Shown here piece by piece: positions 1 through 12,911 of a stretch of DNA of 64,000 nt. The translations under genes and the position numbers were made by a program. The notes beneath the pieces were generated by a model. It saw nothing but the letters and a program-made list of their open reading frames with translations. It ran no database searches and had not been told where the DNA came from. Position 1 is the first letter of the stretch; every line of letters starts with the position of its first letter. Origin of the DNA: Opitutaceae bacterium BACL24 MAG-120322-bin51 (GTDB taxonomy: Bacteria > Verrucomicrobiota > Verrucomicrobiia > Opitutales > Coraliomargaritaceae); NCBI GenBank assembly GCA_905182465.1, contig CAJJBI010000005.1:1-64000 (forward strand), read 5' to 3'.

Positions 1-97
1 AGGCAAAACTCAATGGCTACCTACATTTTTCAAGTTTTCAGTATTGTTAGCCCTTGAACCGCACGCCAACTTAGCTGTTTTTACGACTTTTCCAGCT

Positions 98-4012
<3,915 letters not shown>

Positions 4013-4081
4013 GGCGAGGAAAGACCTTACGCCCAAGCATGCTAGTTTGCGCAGCTCGCATAAATTGAAAAGCCCTTGCAA

Positions 4082-4095
4082 TGCAATTTCATGCA
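4082..4095. promoter_or_regulatory. Candidate LacI-type operator, TGCA-N6-TGCA
   Basis: The sequence TGCAATTTCATGCA is an inverted repeat of TGCA with a 6-bp spacer, 122 bp before the start of the first sulfatase. The same architecture recurs at 8691, 8871, 12873 and 21819. It is the most distant from the consensus in its spacer, so it is one of the weaker members. Confidence 0.45.
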
Positions 4096-4217
4096 CGCAA
4101 GGTCACTGGTTCCTATACAGACCGTTAAATAATAGCGGGATGGGTAATGCGCTCCTTAAAGACACCTCTCTTCTTAAAACCAAAAATCATTACCCTGACT
4201 CAACTTTAAACGACTCA

Positions 4218-5727
4218 ATGCACCCGCATATGACAAAAAATCCCGCAGCTTCCTTATCGATTACCCAAGGCTTAAAACTCACATGGATCGCCAGTGCTTT
4301 CTATTTAAAGCTGGGCCTCATTAGTATGCTTTCGCTTGGCGGTCTTTGCGCCAAGGAAGCACCTAATTTCATCCTCGTTTTAACCGATGACCAGGGCTGG
4401 ACGAGCCTGTCAGCAGCGATGGATCTTAGGCGCCCTAACAGCAAAAGTGATTATCACAAAACCCCTAACATGGATGCCCTACTTGAACGCGGAATGCGCT
4501 TTAGTAATGGCTATGCAGCGGCTCCAGTTTGCTCGCCAACTCGCTACAGTATTCAATTTGGAAAATCACCCGCGCGCCTAAATTATACCAGGGTATTGGG
4601 TCGAAATGGAGCTGACCATAATCAAGTCGGAATCCCACAGGTTTTGAAAGCCGCCGATCCCGATTACTTATGCGCCCACCTCGGCAAGTGGCACATTAGT
4701 GCGGATCCTGAACGCTACGGTTACGATGTGCATGATGGCAAGACGACTAACCGAGAGGGAGGCTTTACGATGAAAGACAATGATCGCGAATGGGGGGGCT
4801 ACGCCGAAGACGATCCTAAGCGAGTGTTCTCTCTCACCAACCGGGCCATCGACTTCATGCAAAAATCGCTCAAAGAGGAGCGGCCTTTCTTCATTCAGAT
4901 CTCCCACTATGCGGTTCACTCGAACCTTGTTTATAACGAAGAAGCTTTCGATGAGGTAGGTAACTGGCCTGATGGCAAAGTTCACCAAAACCGAGCTTAC
5001 GCAGCCATGGTTCACAACCTGGATCAGTCGATTGGTCTGCTCTCTAGAGGCTTATGATGCAATGGACCTCGCGGAAAACACCTACCTAATATTCACTTCA
5101 GACAACGGAGGCATGCCGACTCTGCCAATTCAACTCAACAAAGGGAAACCCTACCCGGCGGGGCTAAATTCTCCTCTACTTCGAGGCAAATGGGATTTGA
5201 CCGAAGGTGGCATACGCGTGCCATTTGCCGTCATGGGTCCTGGGGTTGAAGCTGGTTCACAGAGTAATGAACCTGTCATCAGTTATGATCTTCTGCCTAC
5301 TCTCGCAGATATCGCCGGTGCGACCGATGCCCTCCCTGATGAGCTAGATGGCCGAAGCATTCGCCCCGTGCTCAAAAATCCTGACACCAAAATTCAACGC
5401 CCACCCGAAGGCTTAGTCTTTCACTTCCCACATTACAATGTTGTCGGCCTCAATGAACCGCATTCAGCAATCCGCATAGGCGACTACAAGCTACTGAAGT
5501 TCACTTCATCAAAGCGTGAATTACTCTTTAACGTCGCCGATGATCCCAGCGAGAGTGAAGATCTTTACGAGGCAAACCTCGCTCTGGCTGGCAAACTCAA
5601 TACTGCGCTGGAAACTTATCTTGATGCAGTCGGTGCAGAAAGACCAGAGGACAGTAATAGCTGGAAAGATTGGAATGGTCGTTCGGGTGCAACTAAGACA
5701 CTCTTTCTCTCACGATATCCGAAATAA
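4218..5727 (+). CDS. Secreted sulfatase (alkaline-phosphatase superfamily), interrupted by one frameshift
   Basis: Type I sulfatases hydrolyse sulfate esters with a formylglycine made from a Cys or Ser in C/S-x-P/A-x-R. Here the motif is CSPTR with Cys105, preceded by the metal-binding LTDDQG. A hydrophobic stretch before LCAKEAPN suggests export. Residues 1 to about 275 are read from 4218; near 5040 the frame ends in a stop, while the remainder, including TSDNGG and the C-terminal part, continues in the +1 frame to 5727. Deleting one base in the CTCTCT run joins the halves into about 502 aa, a normal length. The stop overlaps the start of the next sulfatase (TAATG), implying translational coupling. 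The start is uncertain; an in-frame ATG at 4230 is also possible. The substrate cannot be told from sequence. Confidence 0.85.
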
Positions 5728-7118
5728 TGCACCAATTGCCTTCGACCACTCGCTGCCTGTGGAGCTTACTCATTCTGCTCTGCCTGTCAGTAGATGTCTA
5801 CGCAAACACAAGCGCGACGAAGCCGAATATTGTTCTAATCTTTGTGGATGACATGGGCTACGGCGATCCCGGATGCTACGGCGGTTCGCTCGTGCCCACT
5901 CCTAACATTGATTCATTAACTGAACCAGGCATTCGATTTACCCAAGGTTACAGCGTAAGCGCCGTTTGCGGGCCCAGCCGAGTCGGACTGCTCAGCGGCA
6001 TGCAACCAAGCCGCATTGGCGTCTACTGGAATCCTGATATGGGGGCAGTGCAGATGCCAAAAGGTCACCAGATCTTGCCACAAACACTGAAAACTGCGGG
6101 CTACATTACTGGCTTGGTAGGGAAATGGAACCTCAACAACCCGGGCTGGGATCCCATGCCAGCGAGCAACTATTTCGATCAAACTTATGACGTGATGGTC
6201 TGGGAGGGAGACTATTGGCCAAACGAAAATGGCGTTTATAAGGGCGTCGATGACCGCAACTATGGGAGCAGTAAGCAAAGCGGTATTTGGGGTCCGGCAG
6301 AAGCCGGCGAAGAATACCTGACCGATCGACTGACACGCCACGCATGTGAATTCATTCATGAGCAAAAAGATAACCCGTTTTTCCTAATGTTGGCCTACAA
6401 TGCCCCTCATAGTCCGCTACAGGGCAAGCGTGAGCACCAAGAAAAACTACAACACATTGAGAGTGAAGCATTGCAACTCTACGCCTCCATGGTGCTCGCG
6501 ATCGATGACGGAGTCGGTCAAGTATTAGGCGCCCTCAATGAGTCGCAAATTACTGAGAACACTATGGTTCTATTCATCAGCGACAATGGCCCAGCCATTA
6601 CTAGCTTTAAAGGAATGCCTGAAGCATGGCCACGAGGCGAACTACTTGGCTCCACTGATGGGCTGAGAGGCCATAAAGGAACTTATTACGAAGGTGGCAT
6701 CCGTGTGCCATTCATCATTCAATGGCCATCGGCCATCCCGCAGGCGATTACTTGCGAGCAAGCAGTGACTACCTTAGATCTATTGCCTACCTTGTGTGCT
6801 GTCGCAGGGGCGAAACCGGATCAACAAATGTATGTGGATGGCCATGACATTACGCCCACTTTCCAACTGGGAAATACCGCTTTACCGGAACGAACCCTAT
6901 TGTGGATGTCCGACCAAGCAGGCGCCGTTCGCCAAGGCGACTGGAAGCTGGTCTACGATGCAGATGATGGGGAACAACTCTTCCACTTGGGAAAAGACCC
7001 AAGCGAAAGTCAGGATCGCTGGCAACAAGAGCCGGAAGTTGTCCGTCAACTGAAAGCTGCACTCGGCCAATTGCAGGCGGAAGTCCCACCGCCGATTACC
7101 CCGAGGAAATCTCGCTAG
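5727..7118 (+). CDS. Secreted sulfatase (formylglycine type)
   Basis: This is an intact 463-aa arylsulfatase-family protein. A signal peptide with hydrophobic core LWSLLILLCLSV is followed by the mature domain opening KPNIVLIFVDDMGYGD, with metal-ligand Asp41-Asp42. The modification motif is CGPSR with Cys81, and GKWN and SDNGPA blocks are also present. It starts on the last base of the previous sulfatase's stop codon, so the two are almost certainly one transcript. Only 21 bp separate its end from the convergent sulfatase at 7140. It presumably removes a sulfate ester from oligosaccharides in the periplasm or outside the cell. The maturase (FGE or anaerobic AtsB type) is not encoded in this window. 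Confidence 0.93.
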   Translation: MHQLPSTTRCLWSLLILLCLSVDVYANTSATKPNIVLIFVDDMGYGDPGCYGGSLVPTPNIDSLTEPGIRFTQGYSVSAVCGPSRVGLLSGMQPSRIGVYWNPDMGAVQMPKGHQILPQTLKTAGYITGLVGKWNLNNPGWDPMPASNYFDQTYDVMVWEGDYWPNENGVYKGVDDRNYGSSKQSGIWGPAEAGEEYLTDRLTRHACEFIHEQKDNPFFLMLAYNAPHSPLQGKREHQEKLQHIESEALQLYASMVLAIDDGVGQVLGALNESQITENTMVLFISDNGPAITSFKGMPEAWPRGELLGSTDGLRGHKGTYYEGGIRVPFIIQWPSAIPQAITCEQAVTTLDLLPTLCAVAGAKPDQQMYVDGHDITPTFQLGNTALPERTLLWMSDQAGAVRQGDWKLVYDADDGEQLFHLGKDPSESQDRWQQEPEVVRQLKAALGQLQAEVPPPITPRKSR

Positions 7119-7139
7119 TTCCAGAAAGCGTGCCCTTAC

Positions 7140-8601
7140 TTAATACTGTTCAGGGTGGCGATAATCTCCCCAGCGGTGCTTGATCGTCCGCTTGAGTGGT
7201 ATTTGCATACCGCCCGAGTTTTCCAGCCAGTCATAAATCTCACCGGCGAGTTCGCGGATAAGGTCCTGGTGCTCGGGGTGCTCGATTAAATTATACATTT
7301 CGTTGGGGTCGCTCTGGAGATCGTAGAGTTCGTTTCGTTCCCAGAGCCCATGATAGCGGATTAACTTGTAACGATCTGTGCGAACACCGAAAACGGATGG
7401 GGTCATCGGGAAATCATACTCCCAATAATATTCGTAAAAGACCTTATCCCGCCAGGGCACTTCTTTTCCGACGAGCAATGGCAAAAAGGAATCCCCGTGC
7501 ATCTCAGGATTTTTTTCAAGTCCTGCCATCGCCATAACTGTGGGCGCAATATCAATGTTTTGCACAAGGCTATGTAAAGTTTCACCACCTTCAAATAGAT
7601 CAGGGCAGCGCACTAGGAGCGGCACCTTGGCGGATTCCTCATAGAAATGTCGCTTGTCGATCAATCCATGCTCACCCCAGCTGAAGCCGTTGTCGCCCAT
7701 ATAGATCACTACGGTTTCATCCGCAAGACCGCGCGCTTCTAGATACGCCATCACAGTGCCGATACTTTCATCGACTCCCATGAGGGTTTCGCAATAATCG
7801 ATGACCAAGTCACCCACTGCTCCGTTGCCATGATACATGTAATCCACACCGTGCCAGCTGTGGCGCTGCTCCTTGACCCACTCCGGCCAGAGTAAATCTT
7901 TATAGCTACCATCTTGGGTTTGTGAGTAGGTCGCCGGTAATTCGTAGTCTACTCCCTGCATACATCCCCGCATGGCGGGCTGCCTGCTTGAATTCTGAGT
8001 GTACCGCCTTGTGCGATAGATACACGAAAAAGGGCTGATCCGATTCTATTTGCTCCATCCATTCCACCGCATGCTCCGTTAGTAGATCAGATGTATACAC
8101 GGTATCCTCATAACTGGTATGCTCCCCATTGATGTTGAGCGTCACCCCAGTGTAGACGCCCTGTCCTTTAAAGGATTCCCAATGATTAAAGCCAGGCTGC
8201 GGGTCGTCTGACTCGTCACCCATGTGCCATTTACCAAAAAACGCAGTCTGATAGCCCGCTTGCTGTAGGTATTCTGGGAAATAAGTCAGGTTGCCCGGAT
8301 TTGGGGCCTGATTGTCGACGATGGTATGCGTATGGGCGTAGAGACCCGTTAAAATCGAGGCGCGACTCGGGGAACAGAGGGAGGTGGTCACGTAGGCTTG
8401 GTCGAAATACACTCCCCGCTCTGCCATATTATCCATGTGTGGCGTCTTCAGCCAAGGCAGTTTGCCGGTAAAGCCCATGAAATCGAAGCGGTGATCATCG
8501 CTTAAGATGAAGACGACATTACGCTTCATTGCTTGAGTGGTGCCAGCGTAGCTGGGCAACATGGTTACCAGTAATAGGAGGGAAATAAACTGAATCTTCA
8601 T
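7140..8601 (-). CDS. Secreted sulfatase (CSPSR type), interrupted by one frameshift
   Basis: The N-terminal part is read from 8601 and has a signal peptide (IQFISLLLLVTMLPSYA), ILSDDHRFD with Asp35-Asp36, and CSPSR with Cys76. It drifts out of frame after HSEFKQAARHAGMYAG. The rest, starting VDYELPATYSQT, lies in the +1 frame and ends at 7140. Removing one G from the GGG run near 7951-7954 restores about 486 aa without internal stops. The C-terminal half holds YMGDNGFSWGEHGL and the usual closing region, so sense is preserved throughout. It is related to the sulfatase at 11383 by overall layout (DDHR/DDQR, PWLKTP, TTSLC). Two candidate operators lie upstream. Confidence 0.85.
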
Positions 8602-8690
8602 TGGGTGGTTAGTTTCTAAAATATGCTCTAAAGCAATAAAAATACTTAGTCCCTACGAATGCTAGACAGAAAGCCGTTTCAATTAAAAAG

Positions 8691-8704
8691 TGCACACAAT
8701 TGCA
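8691..8704. promoter_or_regulatory. Candidate LacI-type operator, TGCA-N6-TGCA
   Basis: TGCACACAATTGCA lies 90 bp upstream of the sulfatase start at 8601. The half-sites and 6-bp spacing match the other sites, but the spacer differs from the TTAAAG-like consensus. Confidence 0.45.
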
Positions 8705-8767
8705 ATTATGATTCAATATCTTTGAAAAAGGGCCACTAATTGCAATCATGATCAATATCTTTGAAAA
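8698..8767 (+). repeat. Imperfect tandem direct repeat, two 30-31 bp units
   Basis: Units at 8698-8728 and 8738-8767 share AATTGCAAT, then ATGAT(T)CAATATCTTTGAAAA, differing by one substitution and a one-base gap. The units are separated by 9 bp. The first overlaps the operator at 8691. They may be a duplicated regulator site or a local duplication. Confidence 0.8.
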
Positions 8768-8870
8768 TTCTGAAGTAATATTCAGGCGATCATTAAATTC
8801 ATAATCTATTAATAATGAGTGATTAAGGGATTTAAAGCCTGCTGGTTACTAAGAAGTCTAGTTTTTATAG

Positions 8871-8884
8871 TGCATTAATGTGCA
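8871..8884. promoter_or_regulatory. Candidate LacI-type operator, TGCA-N6-TGCA
   Basis: TGCATTAATGTGCA lies about 120 bp before the PEP-CTERM start. It matches the site at 12873 at 13 of 14 positions, which makes it one of the strongest copies. Confidence 0.6.
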
Positions 8885-9002
8885 AAAAAGCTTGCAACGG
8901 GTGGAAAATTTTATCTATATATAACTATAAACCTATTCTAACTGAAGATACCTAGTATTTTTAGTTCACAATTACCCTATCATAAACAAAACCCTACACA
9001 AC

Positions 9003-9852
9003 ATGAAATCCAAACTACTTAAACTATCCCTTGCTGCTTCAGCATTCGCATTTTCAATCTCGTCATCGAACGCGCAAACAATCGACGGCAGCACAGCCTA
9101 CATGGGGTTCTCGCAATTTTTAGTACTCACACCGGGACAAATAATACTAATCTTGCTGAATCAACTCCTGATGTAGACTGGTGGTGGTTATCTTTCTGGC
9201 ATAGCTGGTGCTAGGCGCCTCTGGTAATGGTTTTGGTGGTTTTGGTAAGTTCGCGAACAGCATTGCTGGTCTTAACGATAGCAGTTTTGGTGGTGTGACT
9301 GACGGTCCCGATCTCACTGGCATTGGTGGCAACAGCGCGATCAAGTTCAAAACAGCCGACAGTAAATATCGCCTCGATTTCTTGATCAAAAACGATAGCT
9401 CAGCTGACTTCATTTTAGACAGTATTCACTTCGATAGCAGACGTCCTAATGCAACCGCTAACAACGCATTCACCATACAGTATCTTTCTAACAACGGACA
9501 TAGCAATTTACAAAACATGGGGACTGGTGCCAATGTCTCAAATTTAGCTTTCATTGCTGGATCATCTGCTACAGAAGGTGTAAGTGTCAGCAGTTGGTGT
9601 AAGTGCAACATGATGTTTCCATTGCCGCTAACTTGCTGGGAATAATGCAGGTGTAAAACTTGCTGCTGGTGATCAGGCATCCTTCCGGATTTCATGGATC
9701 GGTTCTACTAACGTTCAAAGCAGAATCAAATGGACAATCTCGCCATCTCAGGAGTATTCGCAACAGCAGTCCCAGAGCCTAGCTCCTACGCCTTACTTGC
9801 TGGCCTATTCGCCTGCACTTACATGATGGTTCGCCGTCGTGCAGTAAGCTAG
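9003..9852 (+). pseudogene. PEP-CTERM-anchored secreted protein, broken by several frameshifts
   Basis: A signal peptide (MKSKLLKLSLAASAFAFSIS) and a C-terminal sorting tail (VPEPSSYALLAGLF, a hydrophobic run, then VRRR) bracket about 280 codons of secreted-protein sequence. The middle contains Gly/Asn-rich stretches and blocks such as ADSKYRLDFLIKNDSSADF. The coding sense hops frame near 9120, 9183, 9205, 9600, 9642 and 9735, with both added and lost bases, yet each segment still reads as protein of the same kind. PEP-CTERM proteins are exported and processed by exosortase; none is encoded here. A terminator follows at once. Either a recently dead gene or a poorly sequenced stretch would fit. 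Function is unknown. Confidence 0.75.
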
Positions 9853-9870
9853 ACTAAGCACTATTTCTCG

Positions 9871-9900
9871 AAAAGCCTCCCTTATTGGGAGGCTTTTTTT
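9871..9900 (+). terminator. Intrinsic terminator after the PEP-CTERM gene
   Basis: A perfect GCCTCCC / GGGAGGC stem with a short loop (TTATT) is followed by a run of seven T, 19 bp after the stop codon. Confidence 0.9.
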
Positions 9901-10003
9901 GTGTCTGAGAACAAGGGTTCGCTAATGTTCAGAGAGAATAAGCCCCACCCTGCTTAGTGGCATCACACTTGAGCTAGATCTTTACCAGCTAGAGTAAAGG
10001 AGA

Positions 10004-11065
10004 CTACGCTTCGACAGCGATTCGACCATCGCTGTCGCCCGCTAAGACCTTGCCGTTCAAATAAACGTGCTGAGTAGCGCTGAAACGACTTTCTAGCAAA
10101 TCATGCAGCCGTCTGGCAGCTTGATAGCCAATCTCGCGATAAGGTATTTGAATCGTGGTCAAATCGAATTGGTCAGTTGCATTTGGGATGCCATCAAAAC
10201 CTGTAATGGAATAATCTCTACCAACAACCAAGCCATACTGAGTAAATACAGATATAAAGTCATAGGCAATATGGTCCGCAGGGCAGATCCATGCAGTCAC
10301 GCCGTCCTTAGTCTGCTGAATCGCCTTTTGATAGCTTTCATCCAAGGAGTAAGTGTCCTTTTTATACAGGTTTAAAACATCCTCTGGGCGAAATTGAAGT
10401 CCAGCACGGGTTAATTTTTCAACAAATGCACTGAAGCGTCGATACACCCAAAGCGGCTCGACTGAGTAACGCCTTGAGAAAAAGCCAATTCGGTGATGTC
10501 CCTCATCGATCAGTCTTTGCATTAGATGAGATACCCCGCGGTGATGGTCCACATCAATACAGTCCAGATCTTGGGCACCAAATTGTTCGACCAGAGACAC
10601 ACAAGGAAATAGGCGCATAAGCCCTTCAATGACCTTAGCTGGGAATGGATACACCAGAAGGACGCCGTCCCAAAGTGGTTTCTTATCTTTGAGCAGCTTT
10701 TTGTAAGTGCCCTCTTCAAGGTTATCTTCCTTGGGATCAATGATGTGAATATCAAGCTGTAGCTTGTTCAGCTGCGCATATTCAGAAATCCCCGGTAATA
10801 GCTGAAAACCAGGGCTCTCATACTCAGTGCTATTATATTCCTCCAAATTACTACAGATCAGCACTGCTAAGGTTTGCTGATTTGAGCTGCTCCCTTTTTT
10901 ACCACTCTTTCTCGGCTCTAGATAATTATAGCCTAACTCAGATGCCAGTGAAAAGACCGCTGCGCGGGTATCTGGGTTGATCCCGGCATGGTTGGTAAAG
11001 CATCTAGAAACTGTGGTTCGGGAGATACCAAGCTTGTCTGCTATTAATTGCTGGTTCACCTCCAT
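10004..11065 (-). CDS. LacI/GalR-family transcriptional regulator
   Basis: This 353-aa protein has an N-terminal helix-turn-helix (QQLIADKLGISRTTVSRCF) followed by a hinge and a periplasmic-binding-like sensor domain. Sensor-domain signatures include HRIGFFSRRY, ITGFDGIPNA and IPYREIGYQAARRLHDLL near the C terminus. It sits in the middle of the sulfatase/GH16 locus and is the only sugar-responsive regulator there, so it is the natural candidate to bind the repeated TGCA-N6-TGCA palindromes. No such site was seen in front of its own start, so autoregulation is not indicated. The effector is probably an oligosaccharide from the target glycan. It starts at ATG 11065, immediately upstream of the helix-turn-helix, as is typical. 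Confidence 0.93.
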   Translation of the reverse strand: MEVNQQLIADKLGISRTTVSRCFTNHAGINPDTRAAVFSLASELGYNYLEPRKSGKKGSSSNQQTLAVLICSNLEEYNSTEYESPGFQLLPGISEYAQLNKLQLDIHIIDPKEDNLEEGTYKKLLKDKKPLWDGVLLVYPFPAKVIEGLMRLFPCVSLVEQFGAQDLDCIDVDHHRGVSHLMQRLIDEGHHRIGFFSRRYSVEPLWVYRRFSAFVEKLTRAGLQFRPEDVLNLYKKDTYSLDESYQKAIQQTKDGVTAWICPADHIAYDFISVFTQYGLVVGRDYSITGFDGIPNATDQFDLTTIQIPYREIGYQAARRLHDLLESRFSATQHVYLNGKVLAGDSDGRIAVEA

Positions 11066-11382
11066 TAGATACTAGGGGCTTGTGTAAGTAAGTTTGATGT
11101 CAAATCCGTCATTGGTAGTCCTTATTTAAGAACTACTTTGTATCGGAGATGCAATCAATTTAAAGTCCAAGAGGGAAATGATAATGAACCATCGATCACG
11201 ATATCTGCTCTCAACTCGGTCTCAGTTGCAAACTAATGTGATCTCCTCTGGCTCACTTGAAGCGCGATGCTACTAAAGAATCAAGCCGCACGCTACAAAT
11301 ACGTAACGTGCGGCTATCCCCATTCTTGGTGATTTTGTCTATGACAACAAAATTCAAATTATTCGCTCAGTAATCGACTGCA
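11066..11382. other. Gap between LacI gene and sulfatase
   Basis: This 317-bp stretch must carry the LacI gene promoter and the 3' end of the sulfatase transcript (both minus strand). The only clear structure is the hairpin at 11284-11315. No coding sequence or TGCA palindrome was seen. Confidence 0.5.
11284..11315 (-). terminator. Probable terminator of the 11383-12858 sulfatase gene
   Basis: A perfect 9-bp stem, AGCCGCACG / CGTGCGGCT, with a 14-nt loop lies 68 bp after the sulfatase stop. Only a weak T-rich tail (TTGATTCTTT) follows on the minus strand, so termination may be inefficient. Confidence 0.5.
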
Positions 11383-12858
11383 CTATTTGCCATAAAGCTG
11401 CCAATGAGTAACGCCACCTCCAGGAATCTTCTCAGGTGCAACATATTCAATGCTAACGAGATATGCATCAAGCTTCTCATTTAATTCAACCAGCTTTGCC
11501 GCATATTCGGGATTCTGCGCATGATTGTAGAGCTCCTTTGGGTCGGCCGAGATGTGATAGAGCTCGCTCTTGAAATTACCGTCTGGGTAACGGACTAATT
11601 TCCAATCCTCTGTGCGATATGCGTGGAGCGTCGGAGTTCCTGGGAAGCCTCCACGGGGGCGATAGTCCGATTCTTTGTAGTATTCATACAAGAAACCTTC
11701 GCGACCTTCGCCATCTGGCTGGAGGAGCGGAACCCAACTCTCACCTTGCATGTGCTCGGGAATCGGCGCGCCCACAATATCGAGTAAACTAGGTGCGAGG
11801 TCTATGTTAAGAACTAATTCATCCACCTTTTGAGCATTCATAAGGCTAGGGCTCCACATAATTAATGGGATACGGATGGATGGGTCATACGCCTTACGTT
11901 TGTCATGCAAGCCTCCGTGCTCACTCATGAAGTATCCGTTGTCACCTGCGAATATGATTATGGTGTTATCCAATTGTCCTTTTTCTTTAAGGGCTTGAAT
12001 GATCATCCCTACCCCATCGTCAACCGCAGTGATCGTGCGCAATTTATCTGGTATGCGTGGATGCAAGGGGGCTTTGCCTCCGGTCTTTCGCCTCTTTTCT
12101 AATGCTGACTCAGAAACGTAAAGGGGCTTAGCCTCCAAGTTGTCGTCTAAGTCATCCTGCGATGGGATATCGATATTGCTGTAAAGCTTACTATGTCGAG
12201 GCGCTGGCGTAAATGGTTGATGCAAGGCCTTATGGCTGAGGTAGAGCATAAATGGCTGATCACCACGCTCTTGGTTGATGAATTCGACTGCCATATCGTT
12301 CAACTCATCCGTCAAATATTTACCTTTAGGGACTTCTCGAGTTGCGCCGTCGTGCAATAGGAATTTGTCGCCAAAATACTTTCCTTGCCCCCAAAAGCAT
12401 GCCCAATAATCAAAGCCAGGGCGCGGGCGGTTGTGCATGGCTTGGTGCCACTTTCCCATAAAGCCAGTGTTGTAACCAGCCTCTTGCAATAATACTGGGA
12501 AAGTCGGCAGGCTTTTATCGTAGTCAACATGCTCATTTACAATGACTCCGTGGGTAGTGGCGTATACACCTGTCAAAAAAGAGGCACGAGAAGGGCCACA
12601 AAGGGACGTGGTGGTGAAAGCATTCTCAAAAGTAACTCCATTATTAACTAAAAGATCTAAGTTTGGCGTCTTGAGCCATGGGAAATTTCCAATGGCTGCA
12701 ATCTCATCGTAGCGCTGATCATCTGTAAGAATGAAAACTATATTAGGCTTCTCATTTGCAACCGTTTCATTGCCCTGTAAAGCAGTCGACGATAGCAACA
12801 GAGCGAATAAGTAACAAGTGAAGCTTGATAAGAAAAATACAGATTTTATATTAGACAT
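11383..12858 (-). CDS. Secreted sulfatase (CGPSR type)
   Basis: An intact 491-aa type I sulfatase. A signal peptide is followed by KPNIVFILTDDQRYDE with Asp46-Asp47, then the formylglycine motif CGPSR with Cys87. GKWHQAMHNRPRPGFDYW and FAGDNGYFMSEHGGLHDKR are typical of the iduronate-/glucosamine-sulfatase-like branch of family S1. It resembles the frameshifted sulfatase at 7140-8601. It is transcribed away from the large phosphorylase-like gene, sharing a 53-bp divergent region that contains a strong candidate operator. The precise sugar cannot be assigned by eye. Confidence 0.93.
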   Translation of the reverse strand: MSNIKSVFFLSSFTCYLFALLLSSTALQGNETVANEKPNIVFILTDDQRYDEIAAIGNFPWLKTPNLDLLVNNGVTFENAFTTTSLCGPSRASFLTGVYATTHGVIVNEHVDYDKSLPTFPVLLQEAGYNTGFMGKWHQAMHNRPRPGFDYWACFWGQGKYFGDKFLLHDGATREVPKGKYLTDELNDMAVEFINQERGDQPFMLYLSHKALHQPFTPAPRHSKLYSNIDIPSQDDLDDNLEAKPLYVSESALEKRRKTGGKAPLHPRIPDKLRTITAVDDGVGMIIQALKEKGQLDNTIIIFAGDNGYFMSEHGGLHDKRKAYDPSIRIPLIMWSPSLMNAQKVDELVLNIDLAPSLLDIVGAPIPEHMQGESWVPLLQPDGEGREGFLYEYYKESDYRPRGGFPGTPTLHAYRTEDWKLVRYPDGNFKSELYHISADPKELYNHAQNPEYAAKLVELNEKLDAYLVSIEYVAPEKIPGGGVTHWQLYGK

Positions 12859-12872
12859 AAATTGGAACCGTG

Positions 12873-12886
12873 TGCATTAAAGTGCA
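12873..12886. promoter_or_regulatory. Candidate LacI-type operator, TGCA-N6-TGCA
   Basis: TGCATTAAAGTGCA sits in the 53-bp space between the divergent sulfatase (start 12858) and the phosphorylase-like gene (start 12912), extended by flanking G and C to GTGCATTAAAGTGCAC. Its position would let one bound dimer control both genes. It overlaps a GTG that could otherwise be called as the start of the plus-strand gene. Confidence 0.65.
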
Positions 12887-12911
12887 CAATTCAAGGCAAA
12901 ATAAAACCAAC

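Larger units (their letters stand above)
8602..9002. other. Divergent regulatory region between sulfatase and PEP-CTERM gene
   Basis: This AT-rich 401-bp gap separates the minus-strand sulfatase from the plus-strand PEP-CTERM gene. It holds two TGCA-N6-TGCA palindromes (8691 and 8871) and a 30-31 bp imperfect direct repeat (8698-8728 and 8738-8767). No convincing small gene was seen. It is best read as a bidirectional promoter region controlled by the local LacI protein. Confidence 0.6.

Noticed and set aside
12870-12911. GTG start for the phosphorylase-like gene
   Set aside because: It would put the operator palindrome inside the coding sequence, and the extra residues look like translated promoter; ATG 12912 is preferred.
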